The notes: a model not told the origin generated them from the sequence alone. Numbered from the stretch's first letter, positions 22,994 through 34,340 are shown. The stretch is DNA of 64,000 nucleotides from Maratus speciosus (GCA_963932465.1 OZ010800.1:92458307-92522306); one strand, 5' to 3'. Program-made: numbers and translations.

Positions 22994-23865
22994 TAAAAAT
23001 TATCATAAATTTAAAATACAAAAATATGTGTCGGAAGTTATAACGGTAAATTTTACTCTTATAAATTAAATAAAATGCTATATTAACCGTTTGAAACTAT
23101 ATGAACATAATTCTAATTGATTTAAATTTCTCTATTGATATATCTACTTTTTATATTTTTAAATAAAATTTCACCATTCGTTGTGATGCAAAGAAGCTAC
23201 ATGTAATGATATTTTTTTTTGGAAAACAACATTTTAAATAAATTTAACTAAATTTAGATCATGGGTAATGTTGTTTTTCTTCTTAATATAAGTTGTTTAA
23301 TATTTGAATGAAATTCTATGAAAAATATTTTCCATTTGTGAATAACTATATAATGTAGTGTTATATAACTTTTTTTTTATTTAAAATATTTAACTTCATT
23401 TTAATGTATACTAATAAATAAATAAAAACTATTAAATCAATATAATTACATGTGCTGAATGTACCTGTCAATTATTTGTAGCGCTAAAAGCAATAATTAA
23501 ATATTACTAAAAACGAAACTTATACGTGTTTATGATTTTCCTCAGTTAACTAGTTTTATGTGTTTAAAAGAGTAATTATGCAAATGAGTTAAATAGACTC
23601 ACCTTTTATGAAATTTCTAATACAGAATAATATGTTTGACCTTGAGTATTTAGTCGAACGGCATATGAATATTTGATTAGGCGTTCATGTAAGCGTGAAT
23701 TCTTCCTAATTCACACGTTTGATTTCCTTTTTATAAAAATTCTTATTCAGTTTATGCACTACATTTTTATGTTATATTAGTTCTGTATAAGAAAATGAAA
23801 ATAATAAGAAAATTTACGTAAATATATAAATAAAAAAATGTCATCTATATTTTTTTAAGTTGCTT
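22994..23865. other. noncoding, no gene seen
   Basis: AT-rich sequence without recognised elements or frames. Confidence 0.45.
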
Positions 23866-24245
23866 AGAATTGGTCTTATGCCACACAGATTATTTGTGCT
23901 TTTCTATTATTTAAAACTGAATGTAATTAGAAATGAATTTTTATCTCATGAAATAATAACTTTTACACAAATTAAATTATCAACTAAATGTAAGAAAATG
24001 ATGAGTAATTTAGAAATAATAAATTTTAAATAAGTTAAAAGTCGCTTAAAACTATAGATAAAAAATATCATGTGCCACACAGATTATTTGTGATTTTCTA
24101 TTAATTGAAACTGAATGTTATTAAACATGCATTTTATCTCATGAAATAGTATTTTTTTTACAAATTAATTTAGAATCTAAATGGAAATAAATGATGAGTA
24201 GTTTAGGAAAAAAAGGAATTTTAAATAAGGAATAAGGTCACTTAA
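23866..24245. repeat. 193 bp satellite, left part (2 units)
   Basis: Units marked by CACACAGATTATTTGTG occur at 23882 and 24075 (period about 193 bp). Each contains TTTTATCTCATGAAATA and AAATGATGAGTA. The array stops at GTCACTTAA, exactly where the piggyBac-like element begins, and continues after that element at 34341. Confidence 0.85.
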
Positions 24246-24642
24246 CACTCGAATTACCGTATTTCTTCTATACCTAGAACTACCAGAGTAGGTATATACG
24301 TGACCCATGATTTTCAATTACATTATTCTTGATTTTTATGCGCATTATCGACGCAAAATAAGTTCTGATGATTAATAGAATTATTTTAATTAAGGATTAA
24401 TACAATTTAGCGTTTACAGTATTACAGAATAAGAAATTTAATGAATAGATACAATCAGAAAATTTAAACTTTTAAATCCAAAATAGACACTTTGAGATAT
24501 ACTAACAGTTTGCATGAAATAACAAGTAAGAAATTGCATTTAAATAAAGTTTCTACATATTGATAAGATGTTATTACACAATAAAAATTAAATATGTATA
24601 GATCTATGATTTTTTACTTACATTATGCTATTTTCCATCGAA

Positions 24643-25197
24643 TCAATCCACACAAAATGCAATGGTCGTCGTTTCTCTTTTTACAGTGTATAGTCCACAC
24701 ACAAATTTTAAACATCTTTCACATATAGTATAGTCTTATTATCTTGCAATGTTATCTTACAACGTTTTCGTTTGTTTGAAACCTCTGGGATAGTTCGGGA
24801 ACAAATAACTTCATGTTACTTCGCTACATATTTCTTTCTCAGCTCAACTGCTTGTTTTCTTAAAAACTACCCATGCATTTATGATAACTAGATTTAATAT
24901 ATTGAAAAAAAAACATGCATTGGCTAACGCCTTGATACAGATTTCACGAAATATTTCCTGGCCATTTGATCTATAACACCAATCCAAACTTTGTGGAATT
25001 GTAGAAATTTATTATTTCAGGAGATTTCTTCTCATTTTGAATAATGTCTAGTGATGAATGCAATGTGCTAAGTAGGAGCACATTTTTGTTTTCCTTACAT
25101 TAGTAAGAAATTATAATTGTATTTTTATTTGTCATGAATGTTGTTGTACATAATTATTTTGTCGTTTTCTTCAAAGATTTTGGAACTTTTATTTTTA
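24643..25197 (-). pseudogene. piggyBac-like transposase, C-terminal half
   Basis: On the minus strand one frame reads KENKNVLLLSTLHSSLD and then PEIINFYNSTKFG, the conserved piggyBac segment preceding the last catalytic Asp. Next come scraps of the M-A-R-K-Y region, and NILNLVIINAWVVFK matches the helix after it. The end YTICERCLKFVCGLYTVKRE with C-x2-C and further Cys is the C-terminal cysteine-rich DNA-binding finger, closing at a TGA (24645-24643). Several frameshifts and stops break the frame between these blocks. It continues the N-terminal half at 32509-33546. Confidence 0.85.
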
Positions 25198-25261
25198 CAC
25201 GGCTGCGAAGAAAGATTATGTGTTTCATGCGTATCTGGGTATGTGGATTTCTTCCCTCATA

Positions 25262-25565
25262 GCATGCATGGTCACAGTGACGTCGTTGTGACGTCACTGT
25301 GAGTCACCGTGGTCACGTCACATCTGTGACCGAAATGCCACCACTCAGTGATTTCACATTGTGAATGAGATGCGAACTTCTTAGAAAACTTTAAAAAGTT
25401 ACAAAAAATCTTCAAAACATGTTGTTACTGTAAAATTTTATTTTTCTGGCAATAAAAAAGAATTGTTATGTCACTGAATGTAACGTAGGTCACGACACAC
25501 TCACAAAAAAATTGTAATAAATTGTAAAAAATTGTAACCCATATTGTAAGTCACAGTGTGAGAAA
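25262..25565. repeat. GTCAC/TGACGTCA-rich array, left
   Basis: Degenerate short repeats include GGTCACAGTGACGTCGTTG, GTGACGTCACTGTGA and GGTCACGTCACATCTGTGACC, followed by sparser GTCAC motifs to about 25560. TGACGTCA is the canonical CRE octamer, but its density here reflects the repeat rather than proven regulation. Confidence 0.75.
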
Positions 25566-27559
25566 AATATGAACTTCAAAAATCTTTGAAAATGAAGAGA
25601 AATGTTTTAAAAAAGGCCCGCGTTACAGCGGCATAAGGAATGAAAATATATTAGTGGGTAGCAAGTAGTAAATTCTGACACGAAAAGATGGTGGGGGGGG
25701 GGGGCATATAAAGGAAAATGCACGGTACAAGTATCAACAAACTAGATTTCCATGCTATATTTTATCAATTTGATATCTAAGAGTGTGAAAGTATACTTTT
25801 TTCCTGATTTCAATTTTATCTAGTATTGCAATTTAATATAATAATCCTTCTCTTATTCTTATTATTATAAAAGTGTTTCTCGGAAAAATGGTACTTGCTG
25901 GAGCAATTTGGATAACATATTTAGAATTAGGAATATTAAATATATACACTTTACATATTTAGTTTGCAGGAAGAAAAATTTTTAATTTATTTTTACCGAC
26001 CACTGGTATTCGAAACATTTTTGTGGCTTCAAACTAAAAAATTTCTGTTATAGTTAAGTCTGCAGCTTTAAATGAGCACGTAGAAAGAGTCTTCAGAGTT
26101 TAGTCATACATACATTTCTTGCTTTATAATTTGCATTCAAGTCATATTTTTTCCTGTTAGTGTACCTATTTTAAGTAACTATTTTTTAAAAAAATTCTAC
26201 TTCTTTCAGACTTTTAAAATAAAATTAGCATTTTCCGAATAAATAAAAATAATAAAAATTTATGCAAAACCCATGATAGAATTTATTATTCGTATTTCAA
26301 ATTTGTGTTTTAGAGATATGACTCTAAAAAAAAGTTATTGTACGAATTGTTTTATTTTACAGGAAATTAACATGAAAAGAATGACGATTGACAAAGAAAT
26401 TTTTTTTATCCTCGATATTTATTTATATCTTTTTATTTTTTAGGAAGATATTTTGTATTTGCGTGAAACAATATTTACTTAGAAAAAGGGATGGGGGGGG
26501 GGGGGTAAAACTGATAAAAAGAAAAGGTAAAATACATTGGAAAATTCTTCAAATACAAAAATTTAAATACAGACAGTCTCATAAAATGATTGCACATATA
26601 AGTTCCATATCTGTTTATATAAAAGGAAATAAACTCACACCTGCCCCAAATCGTCTGCCACGATACCGCAGGGTAAACAGAGAACTTTTTGTTCTAACAG
26701 ATGCGGTAAGTTACTAGTCTAAAATGTAAGCTTTTGCGTGTGCTTTTTTTAATGGAAGAAAAAGACGTCGCCATTTTCGGATACACACGGATATTAATAA
26801 TTAATTTATGGAGCTCAAAAAGTAAGTCTTATTTAATTTAAATTGTTTGTTCCTGTTTTGTATATTTGGTGAGATGAGTTAAATAGTTTTATATTATGCC
26901 TATAGAAAGAAACTGTTCTGGGATTGTTTTTCAGATTAGAAATTAACATTATACTGAATGGGAAATGCCGTTTTACATACTATAGTAGTGAAGCTTTTGA
27001 AAGACTTTTTTTCATTGCTAATAATATTTTAAATTATTATTTAAAATCCTAAATCTTCATATCAATGTTTTCAGATTTAACATTTGCCAAAATTATAAAA
27101 TAATAGGAATTCCTTGTAACATATGGAGAGATTTTTGAGAAATTGTTAAATCTAATAATACATTTAATTCATCAATTGTACTTTGTTGTTGTTTAATAGT
27201 ACAATTATAAATACTAATTATATAGTGTTTTTCAAATTGGTATATTTATTTTTTTAAATTGTCTGTAAGCACGTTTTTGCTGTTCGTGATTTTAATCAAA
27301 CATTTAATTGTAGACATTCAGAATCAGTTATTAAATTTTCTTCGATTGTAAACTCATTTTCTACCTTTTCGATACACGTTCGATACTTCGCATTAAAAAA
27401 TAAAATATGAAAATTAAGCATTGAAATAAAGTGTTTTTCATGCCTGATAACAAGTTTATAGATTAAACTGCTTTACTATACTTTTTAAAATTTGATATTT
27501 ATAATATTTATAAAAAAATATTTATAATTTATGATATTTATAAAAGTTGATATTGTACT
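25566..27559. other. noncoding with G-runs; weak exon-like end
   Basis: G-homopolymers lie near 25691-25704 and 26493-26505. The frame at 26388-26717 ends in a less AT-biased stretch (residues PAPNRLPRYRRVNRELFVL), and GCG|GTAAGTT at about 26703 would be a good splice donor. No family is recognised and no acceptor is convincing, so I do not call an exon. Confidence 0.3.
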
Positions 27560-27707
27560 GTTCATTAGCGACAATTGCTGTAAATGCATTTTTAATTATA
27601 ATATGCGCTTTTATGATCCACTATATTTATGCATAGTATATGGTGTATATAAAAGCTATAATTCATATACAAGGCTACACAAAAGTATACGTAAGAGTTA
27701 AGGGGTA

Positions 27708-29858
27708 GGGTCAGGTGGGGGAAAGTGGTCATAAAAACAGGCTTTTCTAACTTTCAGCGGATATACACATCAGAATTTCTGTAATGTTTTCTAAAATTTT
27801 GGTTGTTATTTTACATTACATTACTGTAGAGTACATCCATATCCATTTCAGAAATATTTTTGGGGAATAACACCTTTTTATAACATATTTTTCCAGGCAT
27901 GTTTTTATGACCACTTTACCCCAGGGGGTGGGGTAAAGTGAGTAGTGCTTGGGGTAAAGTGGTCACATTAAAAAAGTGTAATAAAAAATATAAACTAATG
28001 AATAAAAAGTGGCATTTTATTATTTACAAACATTTTAAACAACCTTTATAATAAGTTATCTGTCATTTTATTTTATTAAAGTGTAAATTTATAATGTTAA
28101 AATTGTTTGTTGTTAAAATTTGGTTCTTCAAGAATTTTGATCACATCTGATTCTGGAAAAGTATAATGATTGCCAAATTTGGATTTTTTTAACATACTTT
28201 AAGAAAAATAAATCCCAATTTTAATCAGGTTTTTTCCCAATAAATTGCTTTATTGATTTCTTCGTTTCATATCTTAGCAACACTCAGGGTCCTATAGATA
28301 TGCTTTGAGATGTCATCTTTAGCGATTATAAATGGATTCAAAAGAGAATGTTGACTAGGGATATTTTTTTGTTATTGTTTTTTTCCTCTTCAAAATTTAT
28401 GCAACTTTTAAGTATCTCACTCCTCTTGTTATTTTTGCAGATGTAATGCAAGTGTTTTTTCTGTCAATACTATCCCGATCTTGGTCTGGACACATTTCCT
28501 TTTCCTTTAAAACTATGTCTAACAATTCTATTCACATCTGAAATAAGTGTAGATAATGTTGCCAATGTAGCTTATTTTAAATTTTTTTACATATTTTGCA
28601 GTCGGCTCTCTTGATACTGTTTCTTTAAAATTCCTTTCCAGGCTTTTTTTAATGGGGGAAAATACACCTAGATCTAATGGTTGTAGACTATGGTTAGTAT
28701 GAGGTAGCAGGCAGAGTATTATAATGTGATTGTTGATAGCTTTTTTTTCACAGTGTCATAATTCATTTATGTCCATCAGAATCATAAATAAAAGGGCAGG
28801 CCTTTGTTAGCTTTCGGTGTACTATCTACTTAATAACATGATCCATCCAAGCTTCAAGTACAGAATCCTGCATCTATCCAGATTCAATGATTCATACAAT
28901 GCTCCTGCACGACCACCCTTTATACGTAATTCATATGTACTTACTTATAAACTGCAAATGGAAGAATGTGTAATAACCATTAGCTGATAGACCAAAAGGA
29001 ACACTAAACATTATCTTTCCTTTGGGTTCTGAATTTTATATAATGCATTGCATTGCGTAAAATTTTTTAAGCTGGACTATTTTGGCTATCCATATCCATT
29101 CCAGGCTCATCAATGTTAAAAATTCTTTCAGGGCTTTCGTGTGGACCATTTTCTTATATAATACAAGTATATGTATTAGAAAAAGTAGTTAATGTGTTGG
29201 TTGTTAAATTAGTTGGTGTAACCTTTGTAAGCAATTCGGGTTTACACTTAGTTAATTCATTCACTATTCTGAACCTATTAAAAATTAAACCTAACCTTTT
29301 TTAACCTCCATATTATAAACTATTATTAAATAATAACTATCTGCAGTTAGTTTTTAATATTTATTAGTGTTTAATAAACCGACATTGTATATAATGAATA
29401 ATTTAACTCGGATCAAATATCTATGAGTTAAGCCTAACCCTATGACCACTTTACCCCATGTAACTAAAACTATTATGAAATAAAACTTAGCTATATAAAC
29501 TATATAGCTATATATACTTTATAAATATAACTTAGCTATAAATGGAAATATGTTCTTGAGACATGTGTGAAGCTTTCTGAACTGCCAATTTAACAAAATT
29601 TGGAATAAACAAAATGCAGCAGAAAAGTTAATTAAATAGTTAAAAGAACAAGGTGTAACAAAGACAGACAAAATGTGTGCTCAGTGCCTCAAACATGTTA
29701 CTAAAAATGTTTTTTTTTGAGTGAGAAACTTTGATCAATACTTAATAAATCTAAAATTAAAAGAAAATTATTCAAATTTCTATATTAGTCAGGATTTTAG
29801 ACCTTTTTATGAATTATGACCACTTTACCCCGCCTGACCACTTTACCCCACCCGACCC
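27708..29858 (-). mobile_element. decayed pogo-like element
   Basis: The ends GGGTCAGGTGGGGGAAAGTG and the inverse of the right end (GGGTCGGGTGGGGTAAAGTG) are flanked by TA. The core GGGGTAAAGTGGTCA recurs inside the ends (27945-27965, 29440-29455, 29820-29850), a subterminal repeat pattern that transposases of this type may bind. The length of 2151 bp and the minus-strand DDE_1 relics fit the pogo/Tigger/Jerky group. Confidence 0.85.
28480..29130 (-). pseudogene. pogo/DDE_1 transposase, broken
   Basis: Minus-strand frames read ERIFNIDEPGMDMD, matching the first catalytic box (NxDExG) of DDE_1 transposases. SDGHK follows, matching the second catalytic DGHxSH box but with a stop right after it. 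LLPHTNHSLQPLDLGVFSPI is the hallmark motif following that box. Frameshifts and stops between blocks make the gene inactive. The N-terminal CENP-B/HTH region upstream (29130-29700) is not recognisable to me. The gene is the relic driver of the surrounding 2.15 kb element. Confidence 0.82.
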
Positions 29859-31012
29859 TATGGGCGCAAATTGCTTAAAGGTGTTTTTTAGATGAGTTAT
29901 GGATTTTTATGTTGAACTGCATTTAATTTACTAAGAAATGTTTGTAGAATATGGATAAAATGATACACAGGGTCACGCAAGGAAATGGATATATGGCCGT
30001 CTATAAATTATAATTTCTGGAAATGTGATTTCAGCAGTTTTAAGAGTGTTTTAATTTGAATTAAATTTTAACTAAATAGTGGCGTGTAATAAAGATTCTA
30101 GGTAAACTACAGGGTTGTACAAAAGTATTCAAGTATGTTTTTATATATTAGTATAAATTTTTGAATGAGAATTTCAACCTGTTATGCATTTTCTTGCTAA
30201 ACTAAATTTCCACATTATATACTAGTATATATCAACCTACAGATTAAATACAGGGCTATTCAAAAGGATTGGAAAACATGTTTGGCTATGAACGGTAACT
30301 TCTGAAATCAGTTTTTCAAATGTTTTATGCGTTTTCTAAAATATTTGCTTAGTTATCTTATTTACGTTATTTCCTTAAATTACGATGTCTAGTTAAAGCA
30401 TTCAGGAAGCGTTGGAAAGTGCTTTATAACCTATGCTTAACGCATGATTTTTCTTACTTGTTTTTGCTATTTCCCAGATCAGTCATTTCCTATAAATCAT
30501 ACCAAATCTATTTAGCTCATATTAACAAAATACAATATACACGGGAATAAAAAATTTAAATAAATATGGCTTATCTTATTCTTCTTTAAATAGGAAATGT
30601 ATTAATATCCGTTAGACTCCATGTTCGTATTTAATAAAATAATAACAAATCACAACACACAAAACATTCTTAATATAAAGCTTGAACTCAAGATCAAGCT
30701 TAGAACTTAATAAAAAAGGATGCCAGTTGATAAGCATTGTTTTTTTCAGTGTAAAAATTAAAAGTATTTTAGAAGAATAGGACTCCAAAATAGCAATACA
30801 TTGCTAAAAAGTACGGTAAAGATAATATTGTATATTTCAAACAAAACTTTATTTTAAAATTCATCACAGTGTTTATAACAAGAATCATCACAGTATTAAT
30901 GCTTGGAAATTTTTCCAGAGAGAAACATTCGCCTTGCAAACAATATTTCAAATGGAAATCAAATTTCAAATTGATTGCTTAAAAGGCGCAAAAGCCAACA
31001 TAGTGAAAAAAA

Positions 31013-31083
31013 TTCCATAACGGTACTTGAATCCGGGCCATCAGTATAGCGCACTGACATTCTACTGACTAAACCACATGGAA
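31013..31083 (-). tRNA. tRNA-like SINE domain (degenerate)
   Basis: It matches the cloverleaf of the copy at 39360-39430 but has lost part of the T-arm (a changed CCGTTATGG-like acceptor side), so it is a decayed copy and not a functional tRNA. Confidence 0.4.
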
Positions 31084-31536
31084 CGAGACCCAGCCTGGAA
31101 AATTTCTTACTAGTACATGTTGGCAAGGCTACAAACGCAGCACAAGATGGAATATTTATCATGAGCCACCGACATGGGGCAAACACGAAACTTAATTAAA
31201 TCAAGCAGCGATTCAAACTATATGAATACTTGGGAAATTTTCCAGAGAGAAACATTTGCCTTGCATACAATATTTCAAATGAAAATCAAATTTCAAATTA
31301 AAATTGCATTTTAAGCAATGAATTTGAAATTTGATTTTTATTTGAAATATTGTATGCAAGGCGAATGGTTCTCTATGGAAAAATTTCCAAGTATTTATAT
31401 AGTTTGAATCGATGCTGGATTTAATTAAGTTTCGTGTTTACCCGATGTTGGCGGCTCACGATAAATATTCCATCTTGTGCTGCGTTTGTAGCCTTGCCAA
31501 CATGTACTAGTAAGAAATTTTCCAGGCTGGGTCTCG

Positions 31537-31607
31537 TTCCATGTGGTTTAGTCGGTAGAATGTCAGTGCGCTACACTGATGGCCCGGATTCGAGTCCCGG
31601 CTTGGAA
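31537..31607 (+). tRNA. tRNA-like SINE domain
   Basis: Acceptor strands TTCCATG and CTTGGAA (one mismatch), D-arm GTTTAGTCGGTAGAA, anticodon stem TCAGT/ACTGA and T-arm CCCGGATTCGAGTCCCGG are all visible. GATTCGAGTCC fits the Pol III B box (GWTCRANNC). It belongs to a repeat, not to a stand-alone tRNA gene. Confidence 0.5.
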
Positions 31608-31679
31608 TCTTTTTCTCTATGTTGGCCTTTGCCCTTTTATGCAATTAATTTGAAATTTGATTTTCATTTGAAATCATCA

Positions 31680-32005
31680 CATTGTTTATGACAAGTTCGT
31701 CACAAATGACACATATTTCACAAATTAGTCACAGTGTGATGTCAAAGCATTGTCGCTGTCGTCACAGGTTAGTCACAAAGTTAATGCCAAATTAGTCACA
31801 AATGACACACTTTTCACAAATTTGTCACACCGTGACTTCACAGAGTGGTCACAATGTGACGTCACAAACGACCTCTAAAACGGCCATAACGACCTCGCAT
31901 TCTAGTCACTATGACGTCACATCGACGTCACGTGACGTCACATCGACGGTCACAAAATCACAGTGTGACTGCACAACGACGTCGCCGTAACGTCACCATG
32001 CCTTA
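31680..32005. repeat. GTCACA/TGACGTCA array, right
   Basis: Dense degenerate motifs GTCACAAATGACACA, CACAGTGTGATGTCA and perfect TGACGTCA octamers at 31857-31864, 31912-31919 and 31933-31940. The array is the inverse counterpart of 25262-25565 and forms the inner part of the large element's right end. The frame at 31802-31990 is translation of the repeat. Confidence 0.8.
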
Positions 32006-32508
32006 CGGGTTTATACTCTCGAAACATCCCAATGACTGGATGGATTTTAATGAATGAGGTCTCTATCGATTTGTCTTAACTGTCCGATGGTTATATACTA
32101 GGTTTTGTTTTTATAAATTCAAAATGGCGGCCGTAAAATACAGAATGGCGGTATAGACGAAAAATAACTTTTACGCACCCTGTGGCATATCATTGGATAG
32201 GTCTTTCAAAATGAAGACGACGTTTCATTGACTATTTTACAGTGAGAATATCCGTTTAAATATTACTCAAGCTGGAAGTTGTGTAGGTAGGATCTCTAGT
32301 TTTACTGTAACTCTAACCTTCATAAACATCTATAGGCCTCATCAAAACAGTGTTTATAGATAGGAACTAACAATTAAACACAACATAAAAGTCACCAATA
32401 CAAGTAAATAAAAAAATAGGTAAATAACATAAAAAATATGTAAGAAATATAAGAAATAGTTTCACATTGATGAGAAATAATTAAATAGTTCACATTTTAC
32501 GCAGTTGG

Positions 32509-33546
32509 TTTTTTGATTTTTTAAATTTAATATTACTTACTGCTCTATTAATTGTTCGTATGTAGCTCAAACAATTTTCTTTGAAACTTTCTACAAGTTT
32601 TACAGAAGTAAAAAAACTATCACTTGTTACATTTCGTCTTGTATTCAGTTAAGGCTTCAGTAACCCAAAAGTAGCGTTTTCACCAACACTTAGATCAATT
32701 CATTTGGAATCATCTTTTCCTAAATATGGAAAAGAATTGATTATGTATTTATAGCTCAAATCTACAGCAACGTAAATTTGATGCCAAATTTATCAGATTT
32801 GTTCGGCATGTACTGTAAAATTCTATAGCGTGTCCTTGACGAAACAGCTGCTCATTAACAGTAATGTTTTCTCCTGGTTTGTAACACGTAAAACAGTTTT
32901 CGTTAAATGTATTCCAGACGTCTGATATAAGAGCAAATTTATAATCTTTTAGTCTCTCAGATCATGAAATTTTTACGTCAATACGAATATTTCTCATTAT
33001 TTCTAAAAATCTGCTCCGGCTCGTTTTTGAAGCTGAAAATTTGTGACCCCAGGTCTTTTACCAAAAACTGATTATGGAGACTGATTTTGCGGTTAAAGCT
33101 CCTCGAACATACAATATTGCAATAAAAGCATCAAGTTCACCTAAAGAAATTCTCCATTTTTCATTATTTAGTTTTGATCTTGCTTCTACGTCTGTGCATT
33201 TTTTTATAAAGTTAAAAATTTTATCATTTATGAAAAGTCTACACGAAGTCATGGAACTGTTATTCCTTTATTTTGTACCTTCTTCATAACACTTTTGTTA
33301 ATTATTGGCGTTTCACCACTTCCTCCCCTACCTTTACTTGAAATATTTTCATTTATCTCATTGTTACTTGAACTGGATTCAGATGATGAGATTTTTGTTG
33401 GCATTTTCACCAAAATTTGTTTCATCATTTATATAAAAATTCTCATTATCATCAGATCTAATTTCGTCGCAAGACTCATTTTGAGATTGTTCATTTAGCA
33501 ATTTTTTAATTTCCTCATTAGAAAGATCTTTACGGCGCGTAACCAT
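32509..33546 (-). pseudogene. piggyBac-like transposase, N-terminal half
   Basis: It starts MVTRRKDLSNEEIKKLLNEQ with an acidic N-terminus (DDNENFY), typical of the family. The DDE_Tnp_1_7 domain follows: GELDAFIAILYVRGALTAKS, SRNRFLEIMRNIR-like sequence, FALISDVWNTF, and KPGENITVNEQLF, where the first catalytic Asp of the usual D-E-Q-L is Asn. Then come NKSDKFGIK-type sequence, YKYIINSFPYLGK and RRNVTSDSFFTSVKL. Stops and frameshifts occur, for example after SIISFW near 33058. The frame is cut at 32508 by the CCCGACTGC element and resumes at 25197. Confidence 0.88.
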
Positions 33547-34093
33547 TGTTATACATGTGCGAAACTATAATGTCACTAACAGACTGTTTTTTAATAGAGT
33601 CAAAAGAGTGTTTTAAACACTAGTGTCGTGAACACTTTTTTTTTTTCGCGCCTTTAGTTAGAACCTGCAATATAGTATTTTTACTTAGTTTTAATTCACA
33701 ATACAGATAAGAACATTCTACAACATTCCAAATACATAGATACAGTAGCTTAAAATTACATAAAAACTCACACATCTGTCGTGCAGGTGCATGGCAGATG
33801 ATGTGTGAACACCACCACCACCCTTTCCCCATTCATTAATAGAAAGTGAAATAGGTTTCCATACATATCCTTTTGTTACTGAAGTATGTAAAGTTGAAAA
33901 ACATGATGAAATACAAGAAAATGCTGTTATCTTGTTCGCCTTAGCGATGACCTGCCATAGTAATTCTAGATATACAGACCTGCAGATAAAAAAATATTAA
34001 TTGGATTTCAATTAAACTTATGTATAGGAATTATTGAATATTTAGGAAAAGTCAAACAATTTTAAAGTTTTATTTTGAAAAGCAACACTGATA

Positions 34094-34296
34094 CACTGTA
34101 AAAAAAAAATCTGTAAAGTTACTATAGTTTTTCTAGGAAACTGGGATTCCAAGAAATTTTTGTGTAACGGCAACAGGAAAAAATACTGTAACAGTGTCTG
34201 TTACAGGAATTTTTCTTGTTGCCGTTACATAAAGATTTTTTGGAATCCCAGTTTCCTAGAAAAACTTTAGTAACTTTACAGATTTTTTTTACAGTG
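34094..34296. mobile_element. perfect hairpin MITE, CACTG ends
   Basis: CACTGTAAAAAAAAATCTG to CAGATTTTTTTTACAGTG, flanked by TA. The 203 bp unit is a nearly perfect hairpin around CTGTAACAGTGTCTGTTACAG, with arms containing GGAAACTGGGATTCCAAG and its inverse. It lies in the 5' leader of the piggyBac-like element. The frame at 34122-34313 is palindrome read-through. Confidence 0.93.
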
Positions 34297-34340
34297 TACG
34301 AGTGAAAAATCACTGTTGACCCTTCACGCTAATTCTAGTG

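Larger units (their letters stand above)
27560..30480 (+). repeat. dispersed tandem-cored repeat, copy C
   Basis: Cores of the ACAAGGCTACACAAAAG type lie near 27670, 29962, 30108 and 30249. The tail AACGCATGATTTTTCTTACTTG lies near 30438. Removing the pogo element (27708-29858) brings the first two cores to about 147 bp apart, in register with the later spacings of 145 and 141 bp. The GTCT-rich head is missing, so this copy is 5' truncated. Confidence 0.6.
30905..31690. repeat. inverted pair of tRNA-bearing SINE-like units
   Basis: A minus-strand unit (about 30905-31240) is followed by a partial direct repeat of its start (31239-31305) and then a plus-strand unit (31310-31690). The symmetry centre is near 31310. 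The units share GGTCTCGTTCCATGTGG, a tRNA-like core and GCCTTGCCAACATGTACTAG. The boundary motif AATTTGAAATTTGATTTTCA recurs at both sides of the plus unit, about 330 bp apart. The related insertion at 39296-39601 has a target duplication, supporting retroposition. Confidence 0.75.
25254..32009. mobile_element. large element with GTCAC-rich ends
   Basis: The left end CCCTCATAGCATGCATGGTC and the inverse of the right end (CCCGTAAGGCATGGTGACG) are related, and both lead into arrays of GTCACA/GACGTC motifs. Copy 1 of the CCCGACTGC element has the corresponding stretch without this insertion (GTATAAAAATATACATACC), so it is a genuine insertion. The interior holds plain AT-rich DNA (25600-27560), a dispersed-repeat copy split by a pogo element, and a SINE palindrome. 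No transposase of its own is seen. Whether all 6.76 kb arrived as one element or partly as later arrivals is inference. Confidence 0.6.
25198..32508 (-). mobile_element. CCCGACTGC-ended element, copy 2, interrupted
   Basis: The ends are the decayed CACGGCTGC (25198) and, at the right, GCAGTTGG (ending 32508). Minus-strand sequence from 32508 to 32010 aligns with copy 1 at 21936-22930, and 25253-25198 aligns with the last 50 bp of copy 1 (AGATACGCATGAAACACATAA against AGATACGCGTGAAAAACATAA). A 6.76 kb insertion separates the two pieces. The element interrupts the piggyBac transposase reading frame at both edges. Confidence 0.82.
24246..34340 (-). mobile_element. piggyBac-like element, split by insertions
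   Basis: TTAA lies at 24242-24245 and 34341-34344. Inside these are inverted ends CACTCGAATTACCGT (left) and, on the minus strand, CACTAGAATTAGCGT (right). The host sequence reads GTCACTTAA before and TTAAAACTATAAATAAG after. Joining them restores the phrase CACTTAAAACTATAAATAAG seen in an intact satellite unit near 35126, which proves precise TTAA insertion. The transposase lies on the minus strand in two parts (33546-32509 and 25197-24643), separated by about 7.3 kb of later insertions. A separate MITE (34094-34296) sits in the 5' leader. Removing the insertions leaves an element of about 2.6 kb, normal for piggyBac. Confidence 0.9.

Noticed and set aside
26388..26717. 109-residue frame as a gene
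   Set aside because: The first half is low-complexity AT sequence across a G-run. Only the last 25 codons look coding-like, and no acceptor supports them.
27708..29858. LTR retrotransposon with GGGGTAAAGTGGTCA repeats as LTRs
   Set aside because: The ends are inverted, not direct, flanked by TA, and the coding relic is a DDE_1 transposase with no reverse transcriptase motifs.
31434..31691. 85-residue plus frame and its mirror at 30959-31186
   Set aside because: They read the same SINE-like repeat on opposite strands, including the tRNA-like domain. The identical peptide in both reflects the inverted repeat, not conservation.
31802..31990. Thr/Ser-rich 62-residue frame
   Set aside because: Translation of the GTCACA array.
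33074..33498. Plus-strand frames opposite the piggyBac relic
   Set aside because: Antisense of the transposase coding region; the minus strand explains the openness.
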